Assembly: GCF_900167415.1 (NCBI RefSeq)
Contig: NZ_FUWU01000032.1
Location: forward strand, 1 to 36,282
Length of the DNA stretch: 36,282 nt
From: Fibrobacter intestinalis
GTDB lineage: Bacteria > Fibrobacterota > Fibrobacteria > Fibrobacterales > Fibrobacteraceae
Reading direction: 5' to 3'
Position 1 is the first letter of the stretch, and each line of letters opens with the position of its first letter. This document shows, in pieces, positions 15,604-23,208 of the stretch. Both the position numbers and the translations under genes were made by a program. The notes under the pieces were generated by a model. It saw only the letters and a list, made by a program, of their open reading frames with translations, searched no databases and was not told where the DNA came from.

Positions 15604-16465
15604 CATCTTGATTACGGGCGGTGCAGGCGTTGTCGGAAGCAAATTGTGCCGACTGTTTTTGCAACAAGGATTTTCCGTCCGGGTTTTGACTTTGCCGGGG
15701 CAAAATAACGCGTCGATTCTTCCGCAAGAAGTCGAAGTCTTTGAAGGGGATGTCGCCAAGCCCGAAACTCTTGGTGCCGCTTTTCAAAATGTGAACACGG
15801 TTTGTCACCTTGCGGCGGTAATCCTTGCGAAACAAAGTTCCGTTTTTGAAAAAGTCAATGTGGAGGGCACTCGCCATGTTCTTGCCGCTTGTCAAAAATC
15901 CGGTGTTAAAAGGCTGCTATTTGTTTCCAGTATTTCGGTGACATATCCGATTCTGACGGATTATGGAAAAAGCAAATGGGAATGCGAACGTCTGGTAAAA
16001 AATAGCGGGATTCCGTTTACGATTGTGCGCCCGACTTTGGTTGTTGAAAAGAACGGCGCCGCAGAGTATATGCTTTTTTGCCGGTATTTGAAAAAAACGC
16101 CCCTCGTTTTTTTGCCCGCTGGCGGCAAATGCCTAAAGCGTCCGGTTCGCACAGAGGATTTGGTCTGGGGAATTGTTCGGGCGGCAACTGCGGAAAAGGC
16201 GATTGGAAAAACGTATGCGCTGGCAGGAAACAAAGTCCTTTCAATGGCAGAGATGGCGCGCATTTCTTTACATCGAATGGGAATGCAAAAAAGAATTGTC
16301 GGCGTTCCGCTATGGCTCTGTTGGGTTCTGGCAACCTTAAAGCAGATTTTGATTCCGGGCAGCGTTTCTGCGCGGCAGGCTCTTGCCGGATTTCGTTACG
16401 ATGCGTCACCGGATATTGCAGAATCCGAAAAAGATTTGGATTATAGACCCGGAACACCGTTTTAA
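15596..16465 (+). CDS. NAD(P)-dependent SDR / 3-beta-HSD-like sugar or lipid dehydrogenase
   Basis: The protein is 289 residues; it overlaps the GT2 gene by eight bases. The N-terminal Rossmann motif is TGGAGVVGSK, followed by FEGDVAKPETL, HLAAV, VNVEGTRHVLAAC, and VSSISVTYP with the Y-G-K-S-K active site. IPFTIVRPTLVVE is the usual strand after the catalytic helix. The C-terminal third includes a hydrophobic stretch, VPLWLCWVLATLKQIL, that may contact the membrane. The family includes epimerases, dehydratases and hydroxysteroid-type dehydrogenases; the substrate cannot be read. As the last gene of the operon it probably acts on a nucleotide sugar or carrier-linked glycan. Confidence 0.75.
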   Translation: MADILITGGAGVVGSKLCRLFLQQGFSVRVLTLPGQNNASILPQEVEVFEGDVAKPETLGAAFQNVNTVCHLAAVILAKQSSVFEKVNVEGTRHVLAACQKSGVKRLLFVSSISVTYPILTDYGKSKWECERLVKNSGIPFTIVRPTLVVEKNGAAEYMLFCRYLKKTPLVFLPAGGKCLKRPVRTEDLVWGIVRAATAEKAIGKTYALAGNKVLSMAEMARISLHRMGMQKRIVGVPLWLCWVLATLKQILIPGSVSARQALAGFRYDASPDIAESEKDLDYRPGTPF

Positions 16466-16467
16466 AA

Positions 16468-16496
16468 TTGCCATTTTTCTTCAAATAGAATAGATT
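16468..16496 (+). promoter_or_regulatory. candidate promoter TTGCCA-17-TAGATT
   Basis: A -35-like TTGCCA (16468-16473) is spaced 17 bases from TAGATT (16491-16496). It lies in the 60-bp gap between the SDR operon and the lipoprotein gene at 16526, 29 bases before its start. The downstream gene otherwise has no operon partner, which supports a promoter here. Confidence 0.4.
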
Positions 16497-16525
16497 AGGA
16501 AAAGATTTAGCATCAAGAGGTTTTT

Positions 16526-17692
16526 ATGATTTTGAAAAATTTTTCCGTTTTCTCTTTGGCTTCGGTGATGATGTTCGCCGCTTGCAGTAGTGATAGTTCA
16601 AGCAGCGCGAATTCGGAAATCGATTCGTCTTCTTCGGTTTCGGAGAAAGAATCGTCATCTTCTCAGGCTTCCGAAAGTGCGGGGCCTATTTGGGAAATGA
16701 TGCAGGAAATGCCGAATATGGATTTAGGCGAACGCTACGGGGCAAAGCTCTGGCTTTCTGCGGGCAAAAACGGATTCTATTCTCTTTGGATTGTCGATAC
16801 GGCGAATTCGGAAACCACTTATGGTACGGTTGCTAAAAAGGCCGGCATTTCTTCGGGAGAACTTCAATTTTCTTCTGCCGATGGTTTTGTCTTTGCCAAA
16901 GGATTCCAGCCTGGCGATAGCTTCTTGAAAGAATTGGATAAGGGAATTTCTCTTCGCTTTTCTGTAGAAGATTCGTCGCTGATGGTTTCCATCAATGGCG
17001 AAGATGATTTTGAAGTGGGCAAGGCGACGCGCAAAATCGATAAAGACTATCTTTCCCGTTCGGATTCCCTAGTGGGTAAAACGCTGGAATGGAATTCCGG
17101 AGACGGCGAATCGGTCTATCGCTTTTATAAAAACGGTGAATATGTACGTCTTTTTGGAGACGACTCGGATGAAAATCAATTTGAGGCGGGATACTACGAC
17201 ATTCATCGTCAGCATTTGTTGACGACTCCGGTCCATTCTGCCGGCAAGGTTTTGACATTGGGTAATTTTGCTCTTAAAATCGGTTCGGGCGAATATACTT
17301 TTGAAAGCTCCGATAATTCTGAAACTTATACGGTATCGTCGATGAAAGTGTCGTATCCGGATGCTGCGCTCTTAACGCAGAACGCTTGGGAAGCGGAAAG
17401 CAACGACTCTCTCAAATGGACGCTGGAAATGAAAGAAAACTCTTATGTGATTGCGGGGAAAACGGGATTGAATGACAATACGACAAAGATTCGCCGCGTC
17501 GGCGATTGGAGCGTTTTCGGGGACTATCTTGTTTTGACGGTGGACACTTGTCAAGCGGCGAAGCAAGTGAATTGCTATATGGAACGCGGGCAAATTCTCC
17601 AGCTGAAGGAGTCCGGATTTGAATTCGATAACTTTGACACGAAGAGCGAATACGCTACCCCGCGGGAATGGACGGCTGTTGAAATGGAATAA
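16526..17692 (+). CDS. Ser-rich lipoprotein, unknown function
   Basis: The protein is 388 residues. AAGAGG precedes the ATG. The signal peptide ends at MFAAC, and residues about 21-50 are a Ser/Glu linker with several SSSS runs. The remainder is beta-rich without a recognised domain: AKLWLSAGKNGFYSLWIVD, SLRFSVEDSSLMVSING, then KTLEWNSGDGESVYRFYKNGEYVRLFG. Two later blocks share the shape WxW/xxNxYxxxG...GDWS (for example YVIAGKTGLNDN ... VGDWSVFGDYLVLTVDTC), reminiscent of small lipocalin-like or copper-resistance-type beta barrels, but this is only a resemblance. It is a single-gene unit with its own candidate promoter and terminator. Confidence 0.65.
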   Translation: MILKNFSVFSLASVMMFAACSSDSSSSANSEIDSSSSVSEKESSSSQASESAGPIWEMMQEMPNMDLGERYGAKLWLSAGKNGFYSLWIVDTANSETTYGTVAKKAGISSGELQFSSADGFVFAKGFQPGDSFLKELDKGISLRFSVEDSSLMVSINGEDDFEVGKATRKIDKDYLSRSDSLVGKTLEWNSGDGESVYRFYKNGEYVRLFGDDSDENQFEAGYYDIHRQHLLTTPVHSAGKVLTLGNFALKIGSGEYTFESSDNSETYTVSSMKVSYPDAALLTQNAWEAESNDSLKWTLEMKENSYVIAGKTGLNDNTTKIRRVGDWSVFGDYLVLTVDTCQAAKQVNCYMERGQILQLKESGFEFDNFDTKSEYATPREWTAVEME

Positions 17693-17727
17693 TTTCTAAT
17701 GCGGGCTTGACTCCCTAGGGCTTAGCA

Positions 17728-17759
17728 AGCTCCGAACGAAATAAGTTCGGGGCTTTTTG
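17728..17759 (+). terminator. rho-independent terminator of the lipoprotein gene
   Basis: AGCTCCGAAC (17728-17737) pairs with GTTCGGGGCT (17745-17754) around a 7-base loop, with one G-T pair. A run of T follows. It sits 36 bases after the stop at 17692. Confidence 0.85.
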
Positions 17760-17776
17760 TTACGGCTCGTGAGCCG

Positions 17777-17809
17777 GTGAAAATATGGAGCCTTGCGGAA
17801 TATTTTCAC
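17777..17809 (+). repeat. perfect 10-bp inverted repeat beside the IS left end
   Basis: GTGAAAATAT (17777-17786) and ATATTTTCAC (17800-17809) are exact reverse complements around a 13-base loop. It lies between the terminator and the IS200 left hairpin. It may be a subterminal IS structure or a second barrier to read-through. Confidence 0.6.
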
Positions 17810-17812
17810 AAG

Positions 17813-17834
17813 AAACCACCCGTTTTACGGGTGG
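17813..17834 (+). repeat. IS200 left-end hairpin
   Basis: 7-bp stem CCACCCG/CGGGTGG with loop TTTTA, identical to the right-end hairpin. Confidence 0.75.
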
Positions 17835-17905
17835 AGACAAAAGCTTTTAGCAAAAACTATTCCCGCAAATGTTACAATGTGATTGTTCAAGTCAATTGCC
17901 AACAT

Positions 17906-18369
17906 TTGGAGAATAGTATAAAGGCCAATATACGAGACTCGCTGAGTCATACGAAGTGGTTGTGTAAATACCACATAGTTTTCACGCCGAAATATAGAAG
18001 AAAAGCGATATATGGTCAATACAAGGAAAGTATTGGTAAAATATTGCGACAACTCTGCAATTACAAAGGAGTGGAAATCATCGAGGGGCACCTGATGGTG
18101 GATCATATCCATATGCTGGTGAGCATCCCGCCGAAATACAGCGTCTCAAATTGAAAGGCAAGAGCAGCCTGATGATATTTGATAAGCATGCAAATTTGAA
18201 ATACAAGTTTGGCAACCGCCATTTCTGGGCGGAAGGCTACTATGTCAGTACGGTCGGCTTGAACGAGGCTACCATAAAAAAGTATATCGCAGAGCAAGAG
18301 GCCCATGACATTGCAATGGATAAACTGACAACAAAGGAATACGAAGACCCTTTTAAGGGTGGCAAGTAA
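17906..18369 (+). pseudogene. tnpA: IS200/IS605 family TnpA (Y1 HUH transposase), frame broken by an internal deletion
   Basis: The first part (to 18154) reads SLSHTKWLCKYHIVFTPKYRRK ... KGVEIIEGHLM-DHIHMLVSIPPKYSVS, where HIH is the HUH metal motif. The second part, in another frame from about 18150, reads LKGKSSLMIFDKHANLKYKFGNRHFW, then GYYVSTVG and KKYIAEQ, whose Tyr matches the single-strand-cleaving nucleophile. Family members have five residues (Q-F-M-G-Y type) between SVS and LKGKSS; here only two bases remain, so about 13 bases are lost and the frame shifts. The first start in this frame is a TTG at 17906. The transposase is therefore inactive as written. Confidence 0.88.
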
Positions 18370-18481
18370 TACAAGCGCACATTTATGTGCGGCAACGTGT
18401 CAAACAGCGATAGACTTGAACGAACGTTCAAGCAGGGACTTAAGTCTCCGCTTGGGAACCTTGGCCTTATAGGCTTAGAGC

Positions 18482-18503
18482 AAACCACCCGTTTTACGGG
18501 TGG
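18482..18503 (+). repeat. IS200 right-end hairpin
   Basis: Same 22 bp as the left end; with flanking AA/TT the stem extends to 9 bp (18483-18505). Just upstream, CTTGAAC-GAAC-GTTCAAG near 18416 forms another small hairpin. Confidence 0.75.
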
Positions 18504-18505
18504 TT

Positions 18506-18844
18506 CTGATTGGGGAAATTTTTTAGGACGAACATCTGGCGAACCAAAGAATCTTTCAAGAAAAGAGTGGTTCCCGAGCGTCATGGCGAAAAGTCAAACT
18601 CGACTCGTCATAGCGATCTCTAAACGCCGTTTGCCATCGCAAAAAGCGGAAGCCAAAGTTATCAATGCGGCATGCGAATGTAGGAGCAGTCTTTGTGTGC
18701 GGCAAGGATGAGAAAAATAAGCGTAAAGTTGCTTTTCTCGGCAATGCCATGTGTGGTTTTTGAGAATTTTTGCAAAATGTGGTGTGTGCTTTTCGCACAA
18801 AACAAGCTGAGTTTATTATTATTGACGTAGTTTTTGGGCATGCT
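18506..18844 (+). other. stretch without a recognisable gene
   Basis: Between the IS right end and the next gene no reading frame resembles a protein. A frame open from 18770 into the downstream gene lacks a signal peptide at its start and is treated as an upstream extension. TTGACG occurs at 18822-18827 but has no good -10 at the usual spacing. The IS may have landed in the upstream region of the following locus. Confidence 0.4.
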
Positions 18845-19339
18845 GTGCTAAAATGGATGCTTTTATTCTTGCTTCTTTCCTGTTCATTTGGCTTTTCCCA
18901 AGAAAATGATCATTTAGGAAAAAACAATGTGGATAGTTTAGCAATTTATTACGATCTGATTGCCGAAGAAAATTATGACTCTCATTATGGACCCAATGTA
19001 GCAGGCATGGTTGTCGGGGGGATTTTGGTGGGAAGCGGAACATTTTTTTTGTGTGTGGCCATTAATGACGTTTCAAAAAATGATTTTGCATCGGCAGTTT
19101 CTGTAGGCTTCTTTTCTGCAATTTCTATTCCATTTTATCTAGTTGGTCTTCCTGTTTTTTTATACAACACGTATAAATTTGTCGTGCGCAAAGGCCATGC
19201 GAACCGGCGTGACGAATATATCGACGCCCTCAAGCGTTACAAGGAACGGCAGAGTGAAAGTTCCGTGGAATGGATGCTCGTGCCGTCTGTGGATTTGGCA
19301 AATGCGGGCGGTGGGCTGAATTTGCTCGTGTCGTTTTGA
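18845..19339 (+). CDS. small membrane protein, paralog 1 of 3
   Basis: The protein is 164 residues from the GTG at 18845; an ATG at 18857 is also possible, and neither has a clear ribosome-binding site. The start was chosen so that the signal peptide (MLLFLLLSCSFGFSQE) is N-terminal, as in the paralogs at 24141 and 24694. All three share an ...EENxxxxYxPNVxG motif, then two hydrophobic segments (here GMVVGGILVGSGTFFLCVAI and ISIPFYLVGLPVFLYNTYKF) and the basic, highly conserved tail RKGHANRRDEYIDALKRYKE ... VDLANAGGGLNLLVSF. The terminal G-G-G-L-N-L-L-V-x-F is like an outer-membrane strand ending in Phe. Function is unknown. It precedes the PLAT/TIG giant gene. Confidence 0.65.
   Translation: MLKWMLLFLLLSCSFGFSQENDHLGKNNVDSLAIYYDLIAEENYDSHYGPNVAGMVVGGILVGSGTFFLCVAINDVSKNDFASAVSVGFFSAISIPFYLVGLPVFLYNTYKFVVRKGHANRRDEYIDALKRYKERQSESSVEWMLVPSVDLANAGGGLNLLVSF
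19187..19339 (+). repeat. 153-bp 3' cassette, copy 1
   Basis: Starts CGCAAAGGCCATGCG and ends at the TGA stop. It is nearly identical to 24534-24686 and 25093-25245, whereas the 5' parts of the three genes differ much more. Confidence 0.85.
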
Positions 19340-19392
19340 AAAAGAAATTGTAAAATAATTGAAGATGTTTTTTTAGGGATAAGTAAAATTTG

Positions 19393-19421
19393 TTGACGAA
19401 AAAAACTGGTTTTATTATATT
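19393..19421 (+). promoter_or_regulatory. candidate sigma70-type promoter TTGACG-17-TATATT
   Basis: TTGACG (19393-19398) and TATATT (19416-19421) are spaced by 17 bases. The transcription start would fall at about 19428, which coincides with the ATG at 19429, so the mRNA would be nearly leaderless. It argues against a start at the TTG at 19390. Confidence 0.45.
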
Positions 19422-19428
19422 ATATTTT

Positions 19429-22400
19429 ATGTTTTTAATAAAAAATATTGTTTTAATCTTGTGCTTAGTTTCGTTGTCTTTGGCTGAATTTTCGCCCAAT
19501 TCGGATGCGGGAATGGTTTCAGTCTCTATGGATGGGGAAAGCCTGCAAAATTTGCTTTCGGTTTATGAAAATGCTGGCTATCATGATTTCGGTACAACGG
19601 ACATGTTGAAAAATGTTAAGGAAATTAAACGTGTGAATAAGTATTATTTTTACAATTTTAAAATGGATTTGAACGATAATGATCTAGGGTTTAGTATGGA
19701 TGGGACTTTGGATGCAAATGCTAGGAAAAAAAATTTTGGCGTACCTTGGCATCCTCATGTTAAAACAAGCGGAATAGATGCTTCTGCTAATGTATTTTTT
19801 AAAGATTTTGGAATTTCTGAGGACGGAAAGGTCCATTTGAACGTATGCTTTTCCGACGTTAATGTTGATATATCCGACATCTCTTATGGCTATGGTGCTA
19901 TATTTGATCATTTTGTTGTGGATGGTATTTTTGACGCAGATGAAATAATTAACTCTCAGGTGCAGGCAGAGTTGGATGCAGTTAAGGCAAATTTCAGTGA
20001 TGCTTTTAGCTGCATCGATATCACAAATCATGTGACCGTCAGTTATCCGGAGTTTCTTTCTCCTGTAGGCATTCAACATGCTGGTACGAAAGTGGCGGAT
20101 AATAAAATTTCCGCCTATGGTTGCCCCGTCGCTAAAATCAAGGTTGGCGATGCCGTTGTTATCGGTGACGGCTCGTGCGAAACGGTCGCTTATAATATTG
20201 CTGTATATACGGCAGATGACGTGGGGAATGCGGGGACGGAATCTAAAATAAGCGTTTCCTTGTGTGGAGACGACGCTTTCGGTGGCAGACGGTGCATTGA
20301 CGGTGTATTAAACGACTGGACTAAAAAAGGTCAAATATCGCATTTGCTTTTGGAAAGTTCCGCACTCTTGGTGGATAATTTGTCATTGTCCTTGACCAGC
20401 GATAATTCGGGGAGCAAACCCGGCTGGTATGTGGATTCTGTTTCTGTGGATATGACGATACCCAATAATAGCACATTCCATTATTGGTTTCCAATACACC
20501 GTTGGATAGGCGGCTCCAATAGGCCTACGTCTTTTACATTTCATCAAGCGGACAATCCTCAAGTTTATTCATTCACTGTAACGACAGGGAGCGGTTCCCG
20601 GTTTGAAACGGCAGGGACCGATTCGCATATTTTAGCGGATGCCTGCGATGTAAACGGCAAATGCCTGACATTTTTGTTGGACAAAGACGATCACGACGAT
20701 TTTGAAAAAGGCAGCACCTCCACATACTCAATTGTCACGAACGAAAAATTGGCGAATTTGAAAAGCCTGACGTTGCATAATGTTTATGACGAAAGTAGGC
20801 CTGGCTGGTACGTGCAGGATGTCATGTACAGCCACTATTCCTTTCCTGAAAGTAAAGACCATTCCTTAAAGGACGGCCAGGGGTTTATGTTCCGGCAATG
20901 GCTTGCCGAGGGGGAAAATCAAGGAGCTTATTATACAACGGACCGTTGGAATTATCCAGTCCAAACCTCCGATGAATTTTACCTTTATCCGGTAAATGCC
21001 GATCCGATTTTTTTCATTCGCGATATTTCCGCAACGCGTTATGTGAATGATAATTTTGGCTATAATGTAAGAATAAAGACCAAAAGCGGCGGTGCGTCGG
21101 GAACGGATGCCGATATTGCATTGACGCTGGAGGGCTGTTCCGGAGTAGTAGAAACTTTTGATTTGAATGACGATAAAGACAATTTTGAAAAGGGCGATGA
21201 AGATGTTTTTCTGCTTTCGGGCATTAAAGATTTAAAAGGGATAAAGAAAGTCTCTTTGCATAATGACGGTTCGGGCGATGGTGCCGGATGGTCTCCGGAG
21301 TCCTTGTCGGTAATTCCTGTTGTTTACGGTGGCATTTATGCGCTTCCGTACAATGCGGAATATCGGCATGAATTTACTCGAGGCTTGAATAAGAATGACG
21401 GTTGGGATTGGGAATCGGAAGAGTTGTCATGCCCGGATATGGCTCCTCAATTTATTCCATATGTTTATGAAGTTCATCCTGGTGAGTATTTGAATATTTT
21501 GGGAAAAAATTTGAAAGAGGCGCAAAACATTTCACTTGTTTTGAATAAAACGATAAATCCTGTTTCTGTGGATAGCCGGAACGCTACTTTTTACATTCCG
21601 GAAGACACTCCGCTTGGCGAATATAATTTGGGTTCTGTTTTGATTGACGGACTTTCCCAACAGGTCTTTGTTCATGTTCGAGGTGAAAAACCTGTTCTGG
21701 ACGGCATCGCCGTCTTTCAGGCCAAACCGGGCGACGGCTTTGAAGTATCAATGCGTAATGTAGATTCTTCTTCTCGCTTTTATTTGGGAAATCGCCCGCT
21801 GCAATTTTTGGCGATGTCAAAAAAAGGCGTCTATTTGCAAATCCCGAATGACATGGAAAACGGTATCTACAAATTTAGAACGCAATCCAACGGTTGGGAT
21901 ATTACGTTCGATGCTTCTATTGAAATTGTCGAATCCTCTGTTCCGCATATTTCAGGCATTTCGGGTACCATTGTTTACTCCGGTCAAATCATTGAAATTT
22001 TCGGGAAAAATTTTGGAGATTCAATTAATGCTATAGAAGTGAAATTTGGTGAAAAAACGGGTGGAATCCGGGCTGTTGAAAACGAAAGGATTCAAGTACG
22101 AATTCCTTATGGCGTGTCGGGCGATAGCATTTTGGTAAGGGTATCTCGTGAGGGGATTTGGGCGGGAGAAATCATCAAAATAAAAATTCAGAGCTTGCCC
22201 TGGTTTATGACTTTTGACGATGAACAAAATCTTTGGACTGGCGAAAATGCGAATCTTTCTTTGGATAAAGATATAAAATATGGCGATGTAGGCTACTCCT
22301 TAAAAATACATGGAGCGGGCTATATGCCGATTATTTCGCCTGTATTTAATACATACGAGTTGGGAGCGTTCTCCGACACTCTCCTTCTGGATATCTGGAT

Positions 22401-23205
22401 CCCGGAAAATCAAGCGAACCCCTATTGGTGGGGAGATGTTCAAATGAGCGTGAACATCCCTGCTGCGGGACTTTATAATGCCTGGATTGGGCAAAAGCCA
22501 TTGACAGGCCTGCATTCCGGGTGGAATACGCTTACTTTTGCATTGAATCCGACGATATACTCTGCCTTTGCCGGCGATTATCCAAATGCGACGATTTCTG
22601 TTATATTAAACGCTAATCAAAATGCGGAAGATTTCCGCATAGACAATTTGCGATTTGGCGGTGATATCAAAATTCGTAGGACGGAACATATCGAGGCCAG
22701 TCCCGTATTGAATGTGTATGCCGTGGATTTCATGTCTTTCGATAATATCAACGACTGGTCGTCTAGCGGCACGGAACTTCTTTTTGTGGATTCTCCCAAA
22801 ATGCAAGGTCTAGGCGCAACAGGCATCATGGCGTCCGGTTATACGGAAATAGAAAGCCGCCGTTTTTTACTTTCTGAATTGCAATATGTTTCCGATGTCA
22901 TTTCTCTGGATGTCTATGTGCCGAATCCTCAGCCGAACGATTATTGGGTGGGGAATTTAGGTCTGGGGCTTCGTTGTCCTGATTCCGGAATTTCTATGTA
23001 TCTGGGAAATGTGGATTTGACGCATTTGTTTCGCGAGGAATTCAACAATGTGCGGTTCACGTTGCCGCCGGATGCGCTACAGGCGTTGAAATCCGACGCT
23101 GGGGGATGTAGTTTTTCCGTGTATCTGAATGTGAATAACGGTGCGGGACTTTTCCTGTTGGATAATATGGGCTTTGTCAAAAAAATTGAAGTGGCGGGCA
23201 GGTAG
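19429..23205 (+). CDS. giant exported multidomain protein: three PLAT/LH2, three TIG-like and two jelly-roll domains
   Basis: The protein is 1258 residues. The ATG at 19429 opens a signal peptide (MFLIKNIVLILCLVSLSLAEF). Residues about 20-235: beta-rich region of TULIP/BPI-like appearance, ending IINSQVQAELDAVKANF. Residues 253-345, 379-468 and 544-630: three PLAT/LH2 domains, each with an A-G-T-[DE] strand, a D-x-F-E-K-G-type turn (clear in the last two), and P-G-W-Y/A-G-W before the last strand, then a PLAT-type F-x-x-x-W-L tail. Residues about 673-750, 754-834 and 839-920: TIG/IPT-like Ig folds (LNILGKNL, IEIFGKNFGD). Residues 924-1078 and 1099-1255: two homologous jelly-roll domains sharing M-[ST]-F-D-x-x-x-x-W, P-x-x-x-x-x-x-YW and a terminal D-N-[LM]-x-F. 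PLAT domains bind lipids or protein partners; jelly rolls often bind sugars. No catalytic domain is seen. The next gene starts three bases downstream. Confidence 0.75.
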   Translation: MFLIKNIVLILCLVSLSLAEFSPNSDAGMVSVSMDGESLQNLLSVYENAGYHDFGTTDMLKNVKEIKRVNKYYFYNFKMDLNDNDLGFSMDGTLDANARKKNFGVPWHPHVKTSGIDASANVFFKDFGISEDGKVHLNVCFSDVNVDISDISYGYGAIFDHFVVDGIFDADEIINSQVQAELDAVKANFSDAFSCIDITNHVTVSYPEFLSPVGIQHAGTKVADNKISAYGCPVAKIKVGDAVVIGDGSCETVAYNIAVYTADDVGNAGTESKISVSLCGDDAFGGRRCIDGVLNDWTKKGQISHLLLESSALLVDNLSLSLTSDNSGSKPGWYVDSVSVDMTIPNNSTFHYWFPIHRWIGGSNRPTSFTFHQADNPQVYSFTVTTGSGSRFETAGTDSHILADACDVNGKCLTFLLDKDDHDDFEKGSTSTYSIVTNEKLANLKSLTLHNVYDESRPGWYVQDVMYSHYSFPESKDHSLKDGQGFMFRQWLAEGENQGAYYTTDRWNYPVQTSDEFYLYPVNADPIFFIRDISATRYVNDNFGYNVRIKTKSGGASGTDADIALTLEGCSGVVETFDLNDDKDNFEKGDEDVFLLSGIKDLKGIKKVSLHNDGSGDGAGWSPESLSVIPVVYGGIYALPYNAEYRHEFTRGLNKNDGWDWESEELSCPDMAPQFIPYVYEVHPGEYLNILGKNLKEAQNISLVLNKTINPVSVDSRNATFYIPEDTPLGEYNLGSVLIDGLSQQVFVHVRGEKPVLDGIAVFQAKPGDGFEVSMRNVDSSSRFYLGNRPLQFLAMSKKGVYLQIPNDMENGIYKFRTQSNGWDITFDASIEIVESSVPHISGISGTIVYSGQIIEIFGKNFGDSINAIEVKFGEKTGGIRAVENERIQVRIPYGVSGDSILVRVSREGIWAGEIIKIKIQSLPWFMTFDDEQNLWTGENANLSLDKDIKYGDVGYSLKIHGAGYMPIISPVFNTYELGAFSDTLLLDIWIPENQANPYWWGDVQMSVNIPAAGLYNAWIGQKPLTGLHSGWNTLTFALNPTIYSAFAGDYPNATISVILNANQNAEDFRIDNLRFGGDIKIRRTEHIEASPVLNVYAVDFMSFDNINDWSSSGTELLFVDSPKMQGLGATGIMASGYTEIESRRFLLSELQYVSDVISLDVYVPNPQPNDYWVGNLGLGLRCPDSGISMYLGNVDLTHLFREEFNNVRFTLPPDALQALKSDAGGCSFSVYLNVNNGAGLFLLDNMGFVKKIEVAGR

Positions 23206-23208
23206 AAC

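Larger units (their letters stand above)
17813..18505 (+). mobile_element. IS200-type insertion sequence, decayed (IS200/IS605 family, tnpA only)
   Basis: The two ends carry the same 22-bp sequence (17813-17834 and 18482-18503), each folding into a hairpin CCACCCG-TTTTA-CGGGTGG. IS200/IS605 elements have such subterminal hairpins, recognised by the Y1 transposase TnpA, rather than inverted repeats. About 690 bp fits an IS200-group element with tnpA alone; no TnpB or IscB is present. Exact cleavage points cannot be set without an empty site. Because both hairpins are intact, the element might still be moved by a related transposase supplied in trans. Confidence 0.8.

Noticed and set aside
18770-18844. 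N-terminal extension of paralog 1
   Set aside because: The paralogs start directly with a signal peptide, and the extension has no similarity to them.
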